A stretch of DNA of 64,000 nt from Erinaceus europaeus (GCF_950295315.1 NC_080171.1:118863747-118927746); one strand, 5' to 3'; counted from the stretch's first letter, positions 10,713 to 22,402 are shown. The notes: generated by a model not told the origin, from the letters alone. Translations and numbers: made by a program.

Positions 10713-10880
10713 TTTTTTTTTTTGTTTATTTATAAAATGGAAATATTGACATGACCATAGGATAAGAAGGGTACGATTCCACACAATTCCCACCACCAGA
10801 ACTCCGTATCCCATTCTCTCCCTTGAAAGCTTCCCTATTTTTTATCCCTCTGGGATCATGAACCCCGGGGTCATTGTGGG
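10713..10880 (-). mobile_element. Family D 3' end, 5'-truncated
   Basis: Reverse copy with CCACCAGAACTCCGTATCCC. A short near-repeat (TGTGGGTCT / TGTGGGCCT) on either side may be the target duplication. Confidence 0.7.
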
Positions 10881-11437
10881 CCTTTACATATAGTAAAGAG
10901 GCTTATGGATGAAACTCCATAATGTCTTAGACTTGCTTCCAGATTACCTAGGCTGAGGGATTCATAGGTTTACAGAGGAAACAAACTCGAACGTGACTTA
11001 GTGGTTGTTGAATCTGAGGTGATGGCTTCATAGAGTTTCTCTATTTTCATTCATTATAACAGCTATTTATTCTTTGCACTTCCAATTTTTCATTAAAAAT
11101 AAAACAATATCCCATTGGCTCCTAGTTTTTGTTTTGACGGGAGCGCCCCTGCCCGTCAGCAGCCATCCACACCAAGCAGGTGCTCTCCCAGGTGAAAGAC
11201 ACTCCCTTCAACCCTCCCCACTCCCCTCAAGGCTCCTGGCAGAACTCCTACTGCTCTTATTTTATATAATCTCTCTTTTCTATTTCAGAACTCCATTTCA
11301 TACTTTTTTGTAAATTGTTCTCGAGAAAGAAGAAATTTGAAATTCACATATGCTGTGACTGAAAAAATCTGGTTGCTGAAAGGGCGTACAGAAATAGTCT
11401 GGAGCATAAAATTCTTCCCCAGAACTTGTGCTGGAAT

Positions 11438-11525
11438 AGGACTTCTTCTTCTTCTCCTTCTCCTCCTCCTTCTTTCTTCTTTCTTCTCCTTCTCCTTCTT
11501 TTCATCCTCTTCCTCTTCTTCTCTT
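11438..11525. repeat. (CTT)n/(CTCCTT)n pyrimidine tract
   Basis: TTC/CTC triplet repeats. Leu/Ser and Glu/Arg ORFs here are repeat translations. Confidence 0.9.
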
Positions 11526-11777
11526 TTTGTTATAATAAAATTATCTAGCATAGGTCTGAGGAAAGCATGTGAGTACATCATTTTCTTGTTTAGTTGCAGT
11601 AGAGTTGAGAAAAGAAGTATTTTTTTAGTAACATAAAATTTTTATTTTAATAGCTAGATGTTTGTCTTGAAGGAAAACCTATCTAGAATTCATTTATTTT
11701 ATAATAATTTATCCTTTCTTAAAAACAGATTGTTACAAGTAAGAGCTATGAACAGAAGTATTATAAAATTGCCCATG

Positions 11778-12050
11778 GTGGGAGTCGGGCGGTAGCGCAG
11801 TGGGTTAAGAGCACATGGCGCAAAGCACAAGGACCGGCATAAGGATCCCGGTTTGAGTCCCCGGCTCCCCACCTGCAGGGGAGTCGCTTCACAGGCGGTG
11901 AAGCAGGTCTGCAGGTGTCTGTCTTTCTCTCTCCCTCTTTGTCTTCCCCTCCTCTCTCCACTTCTCTCTGTCCTATCCAACAACAACGACATCAGTAACT
12001 ATAACAACAAAGCAACAAGGGCAAGAAAAAGTAATAAATAAATAAAACAT
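11778..12050 (+). mobile_element. SINE family A
   Basis: Full-length sense copy starting GGGAGTCGGGCGGTAGCGCA. Imperfect flanking repeats AAAATTGCCCATGGT and AAAATTTCTCATGGT are the likely diverged target duplication. Confidence 0.9.
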
Positions 12051-12332
12051 TTAAAAAATTTCTCATGGTTTTATAAAAATAAATGAAAATATAAAGATTC
12101 TCCAGTCGAACAAAATATGCAAGGATTTTAATATGTCACCACTGGAGAAAAGGAATATATATATATTTACAGAATTAGTATACTCCCCATTTGATTTCCG
12201 GTTGATGTTAATCCAAGCATACTGTGGACAATTTATGAGGAAAAACAATTATGTTTGTACAATCTATCAGTTCCTTTATGTGCAGATTTTTTTAAATGGA
12301 GAAGGGGAAAAATAATGAATAGAGAAAACCAG

Positions 12333-12562
12333 GTGGAGCCAGGTGGTGGCACACCTGGTTGAGCACACATGATATAATTTGCAAGGACTTGGGTTCGAGC
12401 CCCCAGTCCCCACCTGCAGGGGGGAAGCTTTGCAAGTGGTGAAGCAGGGCTGCAGGTGTCTCTCTCCCTCTCTAGCACCCCCTTCTCTCTTGATTTCTGG
12501 CTGTCTCTATCCAGTAAATAAATAAAGATAATAAAAATTAATAAAAAAGAGAGAGAGAGAGA
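12333..12562 (+). mobile_element. SINE family B
   Basis: GCCAGGTGGTGGCACACCTG head, GGTTCGAGCCC box B, (TAAA)n and (GA)n tail. AGAAAACCA occurs on both sides. Confidence 0.9.
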
Positions 12563-12714
12563 GAGAAAACCAAGCTATAATATTTAGGGTGTAGTGGAGC
12601 AAAATTTCAGGCTTTTAACTGAAAAATCTTAGAATGGAGGAACATAGTTAGGAAGTAATTAGTTTTTTTTTTTTGAGTAGCACTTCCTGTCTGCTGTTGG
12701 AGCACAGTAACTAT

Positions 12715-12962
12715 AACTTGAATACTACTCTGTGATAAAAAAAAAATGGTATTATGTCCTTTGGGACAAAAATGGATGGAACTAGAGGTGATGATGCCTA
12801 GCAAAATAAGAGATGAAAGACAACTGGATGGTTTCACTCATATGTGGAATCCAGAGAACTTGCAAAAAGAAAAAGAAGCCACACACGTACACACTGAAGC
12901 AAGCAAACTGTCTCTAAGGTTTGTGAAACCTGTGTTGCTTGGTTATCTTCCTGAAGTGAGAG
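12715..12962 (+). mobile_element. L1 ORF2 end/3' UTR fragment
   Basis: ATGGATGGAACTAGAGGTGA, CTAGCAAAATAAGAGATG and TTCACTCATATGTGGAATC follow the order of the L1 ORF2 stop/3' UTR junction. The ORF frame is broken. Confidence 0.75.
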
Positions 12963-12964
12963 AA

Positions 12965-13148
12965 GGGGGACACACCGGCGGTGAAGCAGGTCTGCAGGTG
13001 TCTGTCTTTCTCTCCCCCTCTGACTTCCCCTCCTCTCTCCATTCTCTCTGTCCTATCCAACAATGACGGCATCAATAACAACAACAATAATAACTACAAC
13101 AAAACAACAAGGGCAACAAAAGGGAAAATAATAATAAAAATTAAAATA
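12965..13148 (+). mobile_element. 5'-truncated SINE family A
   Basis: Begins inside the family A body (GCGGTGAAGCAGGTCTGCAG) without the tRNA head, and ends in the usual (AAC)n and A-rich tail. Confidence 0.8.
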
Positions 13149-13217
13149 AACCCTATTGTTATACCTGACAGAGCCAGCATGCTCAAGCTAGGGAGCATGT
13201 CAAAATGCAAAGACAGG

Positions 13218-13685
13218 GCTTGTTTGTTTGTTTGTTATTGTTGCCACCAGGGTTATTGTCGGGGCTCAGTGCCAGTACTATAAATCCAGCTCTTCTGGCA
13301 ACCTTTCTTCTTCCTTCTCCTCCTCCTCCTCCTTCCTTCTTGTCCTCCTCCTCCTCTCCCTCCTCCTCCTCTCCCTCCTCCTCCTCCTTTTTTTCTCCTC
13401 CTTTTTCAAAAAAATTTTTTATTTATGTATTTCCTTTTTGTTGCCTTTGTTGTTTTTATTGTGGTTATTAATATCGTTGTTGTTGGATAGGACAGGAAGA
13501 AATGGAGAGAGGAGGGGAAGACAGAGAGGGGGAGAGAAAGAGAGACACCTGCAGACCTGCTTCACCGCCTGTGAAGCGACCCCCCTGCAGGTGGGGAGCC
13601 TGGGGCTGTAACTGGGATCCTTATGCCGGTCCTTGCGCTTTGCGTCATGTGCGCTTAACCCGCTGAGCTACTGCCCGACTTCCCC
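13218..13685 (-). mobile_element. SINE family A with 3' extension and (CTC)n expansion
   Basis: Minus-strand copy. The 3' extension (CACCAGGGTTATTGTCGGGG) is separated from the SINE tail by a 110-bp (CTC)n/(CTT)n tract at 13303-13410. Confidence 0.82.
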
Positions 13686-13689
13686 TCCT

Positions 13690-13858
13690 TTTTATTTGAC
13701 AAGACAGAGAGAAATTGAAAGGGCAGGGAGAGATAGAGAGGGACAAAGACAAACACCTGCAGACCTGCTTCACTGCTCATGAAGCATCCCCGCCACAGGT
13801 GGGGTGCAGGGGCTCATACCCAGGTCCTCCCGCATGGTGATGTGTGTGCTTAACCGGG
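13690..13858 (-). mobile_element. SINE family B
   Basis: Immediately follows the family A copy, with ACACCTGCAGACCTGCTTCA and GTGTGTGCTTAACCGGGTGC (reverse head). Two SINEs abut. Confidence 0.78.
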
Positions 13859-14192
13859 TGCTTTCTTTAACTGCAGACTTTAGGATGTAAATAGAATCTA
13901 CCCGCTTTCCTATTCTGTTGTCAGTCTTCTCAAAAGTTGCTGCTGAGTGATTGGGGCAATTTTAATCACTGCCCACATTTACTATGGTGATCTGAGATTT
14001 TAATCCCACTAGAGATGACAATGAACGCAACTCAAAACTGCAAAACACATGTTTAGGTGAACACAGTGTGATAACCAGGACCTTGCTGCCTGGACACCAG
14101 GTGCTGTGGAGTCAGTGGTGGACTTGTACCGCAGCACAGGAGCAGCAAGACTACAGCTGTGCAGAGTAGGTTCAGGGTACAGTCTTCATTTC

Positions 14193-14462
14193 ATTTCTTT
14201 TTTTAAAAAATTATTTATTCCCTTTTTGTTGCTCTTGTTTTATTGTTGTAGTTATTATCATTGTTGTTGGATAGAACAGAGAGAAATGGACAGAGGAGGG
14301 GAAGACAGAGAAGGGGAGAGTAAGATAGACACAGATCTGCTTCACCGATTATGAAGCGACGTCCCTGCAGGTGGGGAGCCAGAGCTTGAACCGGAATCCT
14401 TGCGCCGGTCCTTGCGCTTTGTGCCATGGGTGCCTAACCCGCAGCACTACTGCCTGACTCCC
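14193..14462 (-). mobile_element. SINE family A with 13-bp target duplication
   Basis: Full-length minus copy flanked by CAGTCTTCATTTC (14180-14192) and CAGTCTTTATTTC (14463-14475), one mismatch. Confidence 0.92.
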
Positions 14463-14479
14463 CAGTCTTTATTTCTATA

Positions 14480-15570
14480 GTGCTCACTAACAAGGAGAAA
14501 ACAGTCCTGGGAATTGGTTTTCTGGAAATCACATTCTTGCAGGAATGCTCAAACATGAGATACTCGGGCTCCCTGGGTTAACCTGCATGGGCAGCACAGC
14601 ACAGATGTGTTCTCAGGAGCCTCCCTCCCCGTTCCTCAGAGGAGCCCCTCACAGGGCTCTGGGAGATAATTCATAGAAGCAGCCTGCTGTTTTTGGTAGA
14701 GAGATAACTCGAAATAGGGAGTTTTGACTAATGAAGTCAAAAGGGCTGCTTTGAGGAGTTACTTCTCTGCAAGGTGTTGTCTCCTTAGGGCTGAAAAGGA
14801 TGGGGGTTTGGTATAGGAGACAGCAGGCATAGGGCCCCCACCTCTTATATTTTTTCTTTCTAAAGTGTCCAGTTCTGAGTGCTCAGGGAACTACTAAGAA
14901 CACTCCTGGCAACCACCAAGAACACTCTGCCTGGCAGGGATGGGAAACAATTTGTTGCTGCCTCACATAATACTGGAACTCTTCCGCCTCTAATGATCCA
15001 GACACCATTAGCACTATCGACCCATCACTGCGCAGGATGCAGACCCATCTCTCCCTTAGGCGATTTACGAGATGGGGTTGAGACTGGCGCTCTTGCCAGA
15101 CTGTCTTCCCACGACGTGACCCAGGGTGCACTAAAATCATTTTTAATGTGAACCAGTAATCAGGAGCAGAGACCTCAGAAGTTGAAGGAAAAAAAAAAAG
15201 AAAGAAAAGAAAAGTCAGGCAGAAGTTGATGCTGACAATTTAATATCACTGAGCGTCAGAGCCAGGCAGCTTGGAAAAGCAACTAAGGAGGTTAGGGGAA
15301 GAGAGGAAGAACTGGTAGCAGGGAGGCTATTGAGCAGTTCATCCCTGGGGAAATCAGCCCAGGAGGAAAGGCTGAAAGACACATAGTCTCCATTTCCCTG
15401 TTTTGTCTGGACTCTTTGCCCATCACCTTCAGAGATCTCTCGGGAAGGCAGCCTCTATGATCAGAGAGCATTTCAACAGTAGCCTTAGATCAGGGCCCAG
15501 GATATTCAGAGATTAGAGACTTGGGGTTAGGGGACAGCTGGGAATTAGGAGCAGAGTTTTATTGGTCATA
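14480..15570. other. Repeat-poor unassigned sequence
   Basis: No SINE or recognisable gene. Opposed ORFs at 14879-15151 (+) and 14883-15140 (-) overlap and have no motif. I see no convincing splice-flanked exon. Confidence 0.4.
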
Positions 15571-15584
15571 TTTTACCAAAACTT

Positions 15585-16090
15585 ACTAGCTATGAAAATA
15601 TACATATAAGATTTACAGTCTCAGCTGTTTTTAAAGTGTATGGTAGAAATGCACCAAGCCTATTCACATTGTTGTACAACTATTGCCACCATTAACAATG
15701 GGCTCATCATCCCAAACAAGACTCTACCCACTAAACAGTATCTCCTCCATCCTTCTATCTAGAGCCTCTGGTGATCACCATTCCACTTTCTGTCTGAGAA
15801 CTTGACTGTTCCAGGTCTCTCGTGTAAGTGGATCAACAATAAAACATTTGTCCTCTTGTGACTGGCTTATTTTGTTTGGCCTAATGTTTCCAGAATTCGC
15901 CTGTGCCATGGTGTGCATCAGAATTTCCTTCTGTAGCGAGGCTGAGTAATGTCTCGTAAGTATATACCACAATTTGCATAACTCACCATTGATGGACGTG
16001 TAGGTTATTTCTACCTTGAGGCTATTTCAAGCAATACTGCTGTCATTGCTCTGGGCTCTTGGATAGAATCCTAAGTACAGTTCATCCCTT
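15585..16090 (-). mobile_element. Ancient L1 3' end
   Basis: In reverse orientation it keeps the block order of old L1 3' ends: TCTGGTGATCACCATTCCAC, GTCCTCTTGTGACTGGCTTA, TCAGAATTTCCTTCTGTAGC and CAATACTGCTGTCATTGC. No ORF is intact. Confidence 0.7.
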
Positions 16091-16384
16091 AGTTTTTTCT
16101 CCAACCATTTGTCCTGGGGCCATCCCAATAGACTCAGTGCTGGAGTATTTTGTAAGGCAAAGTGACTGCATTGTTAATAGAAGATAATGGTTCCATATGC
16201 TGTCACTTTATCAAAATGTTAGTACTGTTAATAGACTCTAGCTCAGGGTACTGCTGGAAGAATTCGAGGTATCTAGCTAACCTGGAATGGACAATATATG
16301 TTTTCTTACTGCTAAGGACTTCACTGGGGCTAGTGAGGATGCACAATTTCACTTCATCTGGCATATGTTTTTCTCAGGTACAGC

Positions 16385-16545
16385 ATGAAAGAGATTGAGA
16401 GACTGAAAAAGAGAGAGAGAGAAGGTCGAGCAAAATCACAACTGCTTCACCACTCCTGAAGCTTCTCCTTAGTGTAGTGGTACCATAAGGTGGCCAGGAT
16501 TTCAAACATGGGTCCTTGTGCATCTTTGGTCACCTGAACAATATT
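16385..16545 (-). mobile_element. Degenerate SINE family B
   Basis: CAACTGCTTCACCACTCCTG and ATGGGTCCTTGTGCATCTTT are diverged family B body blocks. Confidence 0.5.
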
Positions 16546-16547
16546 CT

Positions 16548-16594
16548 TTAATTTCATTTATTACTTATGAGAAAGAGAGAGAGGGTTTCACGTA

Positions 16595-16625
<31 letters not shown>

Positions 16626-16735
16626 AAGATAGAAGCCAGAATACCTCTGGTACACATGGCACATAGAATTACACTGGGACTCTCAGACATGCAAGTCTAG
16701 TGCTCTGGCAGTTGAATTATCCCCCAAACACTAAA
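16548..16735 (-). mobile_element. SINE family E with (TAGA)n(CAGA)n
   Basis: Contains the family E blocks CCTCTGGTACACATGGCAC and the 'actctcagacatgcaagtc' block in reverse orientation, with a TAGA/CAGA microsatellite at 16597-16628. Sense strand of family E reads GGTGGCACAGTGATAAATC (copy at 45855). Confidence 0.65.
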
Positions 16736-16744
16736 ATGAATTTT

Positions 16745-17240
16745 TTTTTTTGACAGGCCTTGTGAACAGCCTGTGAATCTCAGGTCAGACCAGTGCTGAT
16801 GGGTCAGATCTTAGCGAGGAGGGGATATGGCCACATTTCCTTCCTCCCTCCCTTTCTGAAAGTCCTTTGGTGAGCAGGAAGGACTCCGTGGTCAGCACTC
16901 TAAGGACGGATATATGAGCTCAGAGAGATTGAAAGCATCTTCAAGGAGACAGACAGAAAGGTGGGGAGACAGAGCAGCAGGGGAATAGCTGGTAGCAGAC
17001 AGACAAGTATATAAATCCAAGATCTGTCCTGTGCCCCCAGCAGCTATCATCTTCACTGGGTTTTAATTTCTTGAGACAGGACTAACAACACTTATTGCAC
17101 AGGTCCTCAAGGATACAGGCTGAGTTCCTCACGATTCATAATCTCTACTCTGGGAGAGCATTCAACAAATGGTATCTCCAAAACTGAAAATACCACTGAC
17201 TTGTGCTCTTAAAAGTGATTAAGAAGGTTAATTTTATGTT
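16745..17240. other. Unassigned sequence
   Basis: No recognisable gene or repeat beyond poly(T) at 16741-16752. Confidence 0.4.
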
Positions 17241-17244
17241 CAGC

Positions 17245-18325
17245 ATCTGGTATGGGCTAAATGTCTGAGACCCTCACCCACTGTTCATATATTAATGGTC
17301 CCTTAGTGTGACAGTATTTAGAGGTGGATCACAAAGTGAGATGGTGTGGGATTATATGAAAGCATGGTAGAGCTTAGAGGAACTCTTCCCATCCTTGAGA
17401 TGGAGGTCTGGAAAGACACCCTACTTGTCAGTCTCTCCCTTTCAGGGATAGAGCGTAGAAGGAAACGATTTCCTGACTCAGTTTCCTTTTGTTGGTCTCT
17501 CAAGCTTCACAAAGACCTGCAACCTCTCACAGTTAACTCATTCCCATGCTGCAGACCAAATGGCTGCCTGCTTGAAAGTTCAATTAGAGTTCACTATGTT
17601 CATTATAAGTTCACCACCCTTTGATCACACACATAAGCATACTCCATTACAGCCTTGCCAGTACCCTAGTAGTGAGACCCCCACACCTTATTTCCTTGGT
17701 CTTTGATATCTACGATTTACATCAAGCTCTGCCCTTCTCTGCTTCATCTCACTCTGCTGGTTTAACCACTATGTTTTCTTAATACCTGTAGATAATTAAC
17801 ATGTCTTACATCATGGAAACTAATTGCTCTGACCTTTTGGTATCTCATCAATTCTCGTCATTCCTACCCCTCCCCACCAGATATAGGGGTATCTGACCTT
17901 TGGAAACCTGTGATTACTGACATATGTGAAAAAAACGTTTTGTTCTACTTGCTATATAACCTTGTCCTTCTCAGAATAAAGTTGGAAGTTCATACCTGAA
18001 TTTCTCCTGGTGCTTCTTTCTGCATCACACGGTCACTAGAACAGGTGACAGGAAGGCCAGTGGCTTATCTCAGTTGTGAGGCCACCCAGGTCAGTACCAG
18101 CAAGATGGGATTAGTGCCCTTAGGAGGAGAGGCCAAGTTCTTGGCTCTCTCTCTGCTCCGTGAGAAGACAGCCATCGCCAAACAAGAAAGAGCCACATCA
18201 GATACAGAATCTTCCAGACCTTGACTTGGACTTCCTGTCCTCCAGAACTATAAGGAATAAATATCTGTTATTCAAGTTGCTCAGTCTGTGGGATATTTGT
18301 TATATAGCAGTCTAAGCTGACTAAA
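17245..18325 (+). mobile_element. Ancient MaLR/ERVL-type LTR, split by a later LTR
   Basis: The left part (17245-17344) and right part (18109-18325) together match the layout of a common old mammalian LTR: GGGCTAAATGTCTGAGACCC, GACAGTATTTAGAGGTGG, then GGGATTAGTGCCCTTAGGAG, CTTCCTGTCCTCCAGAAC, AATAAATATCTGTTATTC and TATATAGCAGTCTAAGCTGA. The insertion at 17345-18102 separates them. Confidence 0.65.
17345..18102 (+). mobile_element. Solo LTR with 6-bp target duplication
   Basis: Starts TGTGGGATT and ends CAGCA, flanked by AGATGG at 17339-17344 and 18103-18108. TATATAA at 17953-17959 and AATAAA at 17975-17980 sit close to the 3' end, as in R/U5 of an LTR. No internal retroviral sequence or primer binding site follows, so it is a solo LTR left by LTR-LTR recombination. 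A 6-bp duplication fits class II (betaretrovirus-like) integrases. Confidence 0.7.
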
Positions 18326-18329
18326 GCAA

Positions 18330-18472
18330 TATTTTTTTACCTTTTTTTTTTTTTTTAAATCACAACATTTGGGCTTATAGAGGTGTTTGGGATTGAAACT
18401 TGGACCTTTAGTGCCTGAAGCATGAAAGTCTGTCTGTGAATCATTGTGCTATTTCTCCTGGCCCTCACATTT
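18330..18472 (-). mobile_element. Degenerate SINE family C
   Basis: Poly(T) then GGGATTGAAACTTGGACC and the 'gcctgaagcatgaaagtct' block, a reverse family C copy. Confidence 0.6.
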
Positions 18473-18479
18473 TTTAATG

Positions 18480-19170
18480 TGCAAAATTAAGACTGGGGGA
18501 TGGGTAGTTCACTGTGTAGGGTATGTGCTTAGTCAAAGGAGGGTGTGAGAGAAAGCTCTGGTGTTGTGATCTCTCTCTCTGACTGAATATATGAATGAAA
18601 AGAACAGCTGGGGAACAATGAAATTGTACATGTGTGAGAAACTCATTATGAAAAAAAAAAAAAGCTGAGAAATGTGCTGGCCCTCTGTTCCATTTCCTTT
18701 TTCATTAGAGTGACACCTGGCTCTGCCTCTTTTCCTCAGAATTTAGTCAGTTGTCAGTGTTGGGAGAAGCAGCCCAGGTCTCTTTCTCTGAAGAGTGATT
18801 CTGGACTTGTCTAGTTTGAACATTTCTCTCACCCTACACACCCAAACCTACAGAGCTGGTTTTCACACAGACCACAGCTGAGTTGATGTAAGTTATGAAA
18901 AGATGCCCATTACAAGGGTACTGTGATGGCAGAGGAGCACCGAGTCTGTCAGCCAGGAACAGCTGCTGCCTACATTGCTGTCACCTGACTAGGGGGGCTA
19001 CCAAGTAGGAATGGACCCATCCTCATCAGGTGAGCCCACCTGAAAAGCCCCATGATGCTGCAGGTGGAGAGTGCCTCAGGGCTCTCAGTCTTTGCCACAC
19101 AGATGACCCTGGCCGAACCTCAATAGATGAGCCTTCCTTATCCATAAAGATGGAAAATGAATTTATAAAG
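18480..19170. other. Unassigned sequence
   Basis: A possible very old SINE head at 18490-18560; otherwise nothing recognisable. Confidence 0.3.
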
Positions 19171-19181
19171 ATAGAGTAGAA

Positions 19182-19471
19182 GGGAGTCGGCGGTAGCGCA
19201 GTGGGTTAAGTGCACGTGGCGCAAAGCGTAAGGACCCGCGTAAGGATCCTGCTTTGAGCCCCCTGGCTCCCCACCTGCAGGTGTGGAAGCAGATCTGCAG
19301 GTGTCTTTCTCTCCCCCTCTCTGTCTTCCCCTCCTCTCTCCATTTCTCTCTGTCCTATCTAACAACGATGACATCATCAACAACAACAATAATAACTACA
19401 ACAACAACAAAACAACAACAAGGGCAACAAAAGGGAAATAAATATGAAAAATTAAAAACAACAACAAAAAA
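19182..19471 (+). mobile_element. SINE family A with 9-bp target duplication
   Basis: Sense copy flanked by AGAGTAGAA at 19173-19181 and 19472-19480. A deletion removes part of the body between the CACCTGCAGG and GCAGATCTGCAGG blocks. Confidence 0.9.
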
Positions 19472-19791
19472 AGAGTAGAAATGATAGAGGTCCTGGCAAG
19501 CATCATGGAAACTTGGAGCTGTGCAGTAGGGTCTGTGGGGGATGGTGGGAACATTGTTAGGAGCTACCGCCTTGCTGAAGCTAGCTGGAAAGCACAGAGG
19601 GAGGGTTTTGGAAGCAGAAATGGCTGCAAAGAAAGAGCTTCAAGGGGGTTCAGTGGTTTTTGATAGCAGCTTAACAGCAGATAAGAAGCAAGCACAGAAA
19701 ATTCACAACATCATTGGACTTCAGGGAGTTCATGGGGGGGGTGGTGGTGGTGCAATTGTAGTAAGTAGTTTTCACCACCAATGAATTCTTT

Positions 19792-19971
19792 TTTCCTTCC
19801 TTCTTCCTTCCTTCCTCTCTCCTTCCCTTTCTTTTTTTCTTCCTCTCTTTCTTTTTCCAGAGAACTGCTCAGCTTTGGTTTATTGTGGTGCAGGGGACTG
19901 AACCTAGGCTCTCAGAGCTTCAGGCATGAGAGTCTTTTTACATAACCCTTATTCTATCTACCTCACCCCAG
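19792..19971 (-). mobile_element. SINE family C with polypyrimidine tail
   Basis: Minus copy with (CCTT)n-rich tail, flanked by TGAATTCTTT at 19782-19791 and 19972-19981. Confidence 0.85.
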
Positions 19972-19974
19972 TGA

Positions 19975-20600
19975 ATTCTTTACAAAGTTAATTCCAGCAA
20001 CATGGATGAATCTCAAAAACAATATGCTGAATGGAAGAAGCTAGAGAAAAAAAAAAAACGCATACAATATGTTTTTATTTATATAGTGATCAAGAGAAAA
20101 ACAAAACAACTTTGATGGTAGAAATCTGAGCAGCTGGGAGTCGGGCTGTAGCGCAGCGGGTTAAGCGCAGGTGGCGCAAAGCACAAGGACCAGCATAAGG
20201 ATCCCGGTTCGAACCCCGGCTCCCCACCTGCAGGGGATTCGCTTTACAGGCGGTGAAGCAGGTCTGCAGGTGTCTGTCTTTCTCTCCCCCTCTCTGTCTT
20301 CCCCTCCTCTCTCCATTTCTCTCTGTCCTATCCAACAATGACAACAACAATAACTACAACAATAAAACAAGGGCAACAAAAGGGAATAAATAAATAAAAT
20401 AAATATTTTAAACAAAAAAAGAAAGAAATCTGAGCAGCTATTTTCTGGCTAGGAGCAGACACTGATGGGACTGACTGAAAAGGGAACTGGGAAAGAGTCT
20501 GGGGTGAGGAGAATGTTTTCTATCTTGGATGGGCATTGGTTACATGGGTGTAAAATTCAATGAATGGCACACTTAAAACCAGTGCATTTTACTAACTTAT
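19975..20600 (+). mobile_element. Ancient L1 3' end interrupted by a SINE
   Basis: CAACATGGATGAATCTCAAA, CTATCTTGGATGGGCATTGG, TTACATGGGTGTAAAATTC and CACACTTAAAACCAGTGC follow the old L1 3' order. A family A SINE sits at 20136-20423. Confidence 0.6.
20136..20423 (+). mobile_element. SINE family A with 16-bp target duplication
   Basis: Sense copy flanked by AGAAATCTGAGCAGCT at 20120-20135 and 20424-20439. Box A TAGCGCAGCGG and box B GGTTCGAACCC are intact. Confidence 0.95.
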
Positions 20601-21148
20601 TTATTTATTGGATAGAAACAAAGAGACATTGAAGGGAAAGGTTATAGATCAACCAGCCCATGTCCAGGTCCAGCAGAGAAGCAATTACAGAAGTCAAAAC
20701 ATCCTTCTACCCCCCCAGAAAGAATTTTGGTCTGTACTTCCAGAGAGGGCAAATTTAGGGGAAGATAACCAGAGAGCTCTGAACCCCAACTGGGACCTGA
20801 AATGTTTATGACCAAGAACCTTTGTTTTTATACCACTACTAAAAGGAAGTGAATCTGGAAAACAACCAAGGAAGTCAGACACTGTTTTGCTTATCTGAGA
20901 GGAAAAAGGAAAAGACTCAGAAATAGCAGTAGGTGTAGGTGTGACTTGGAAAGCAAGTGAATAAAATGGGCAAAAAAATAGAGAGAGAGACTGATTGATT
21001 CAGATATGTAGTCAAACCGTATCTGTGACTTTGGAAGAACTATTACAGTTTCTGCTGGAGGGGATGATAGGGATACAGAACTCTGATGGTGGGAATGGTG
21101 CTGGATTATACCCCTATCTTGTAATTTTGTAAATCACAGATACTTTGT
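20600..21148 (+). mobile_element. L1-mobilised 3'-end repeat (family D)
   Basis: Sense copy parallel to 9390-9960, including AGAGAAGCAATTACAGAAG, the AGTAGGTGTAGGTGTGACTT block and the GATACAGAACTCTGATGGTG terminal signature. Confidence 0.7.
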
Positions 21149-21149
21149 T

Positions 21150-21830
21150 TTTTAAATCTGTACATCAGGATAAAGATTCAGGACTAGTTCTCTTAGAACA
21201 AAATCACAGTTTCTAGGTTTGAGTCCCTCTTGGTCTAAATTCCTTTCTTAATTCTTGAATAAACCCATCTGAATTCCAAGGAAGAAAGAAAGAAAAAGCA
21301 CTGGCCTACCAGTTAGATCATGGAATAGTGGTGTTTTGTGCGTAAGGAGGAATCAGCCCTTTGTTAGCTGAAACCCCAAGCACAGCAAGGGAATGTGGGT
21401 AGACAGTGGGTGTTCATGTTGGGGCTTGGCATGACTTGAAGAAAAGCTCATTTCTGAAGGACTGCTGAGAAGTCAGTGAAATCTCAGGTAAGGGAAGGAT
21501 AAAAGTCTGAAGCAGACACGCCATTGCCTCTCCATGTCACAAGAGCATCTGTCTCCCAGTGAAGACCTCTGTGGGAGAGGAATGAAAGAATCAATAGTCA
21601 TGCCCTACAGTGAGTGGAAGCCAGGAGTATTTCATTTGAATAATTTATCACCATCTAGCATTAGAAATTGAAGAACTGCCAACTATTGAGCTCTTTAAAA
21701 GGTTATATGATCCCTCTCTCCCCTGCCTTGGCTGTCATTTTAGCTCCTTGTACATTTGCTAGACTTTGTTCAGATAATTCCAGTGTCTTTGTTTTTGTTT
21801 TTTTCCCCCCAGATCTGGGGCCTCACACAT
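21150..21830. other. Unassigned sequence
   Basis: No gene or confident repeat apart from possible old SINE remnants near 21790-21835. Confidence 0.35.
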
Positions 21831-21837
21831 GCATGAA

Positions 21838-22402
21838 TGTTGGAAATCAACTTAAAACGAAGGTTTGGGGGTCGGGCTGCTGCTTGCGGTGCGTAGAAGG
21901 ATTCACAGCGGGAGCTGGGAACGGGTTTAAACAATACATGGTTTATTGGGGTGAAACAGGAAAAAGGCAAAATAAGCATTTATCATCAAGGGTCAAGCGT
22001 ATGCTAGATCTATAAAGTCTGAGTATAGTTTCAAAAGTTTAGTCCCATAAGATAAACAGTTATGAGCTCTGGTCAAGGTTGCTCATGGCTGTAGAGTTTA
22101 CTGGATAGCAGAGTCACACGTGTTCAGTTCCCAGGAGAAGTAGACATGGTAGATGGATACCTAGAGCACCTCCGCCGAGAGACATCTGACCAGGAGAAGA
22201 AGCCGCAGCCAAAAGAGACCCCAGGGTTCCAGCTGGCTGTCCTTTTAAGTCTAGTCAGCCTACCCACAATGCTTTGCACACCAGCACAGTCTGGATTCCC
22301 CTGTAGTCCACCGTGCGCCTGCACAGACCACTGCACAGCCTGTCAGCCTTCTGTCGCCAAGGCTGACGTCAGCACTGTGTCGGGGCATATGGCATCACCA
22401 CA
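21838..22402 (-). mobile_element. Solo LTR with 6-bp target duplication and CRE
   Basis: On the minus strand it begins TGTGGTGATG and ends TTTCCAACA, flanked by CATGAA at 21832-21837 and 22403-22408. AATAAA (minus, 21942-21947) lies about 105 bp from the 3' end, and a TTAAAAG TATA-like box lies near 22245. A perfect palindromic CRE, TGACGTCA, is at 22364-22371 in U3. No internal sequence follows, so it is a solo LTR. Confidence 0.72.
22364..22371. promoter_or_regulatory. CRE (TGACGTCA) in LTR U3
   Basis: Perfect CREB/ATF palindrome inside the U3 of the 21838-22402 LTR. Activity is inferred from the motif only. Confidence 0.5.

Noticed and set aside
16597..16628. Possible CRISPR-like or satellite array
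   Set aside because: It is a simple (TAGA)n(CAGA)n microsatellite. No spacer-repeat structure exists anywhere in the window.
20136..20210. Possible genuine tRNA gene
   Set aside because: Box A and B are present, but the sequence is the head of a SINE with the full SINE body, A-rich tail and target duplication. The acceptor stem does not close.
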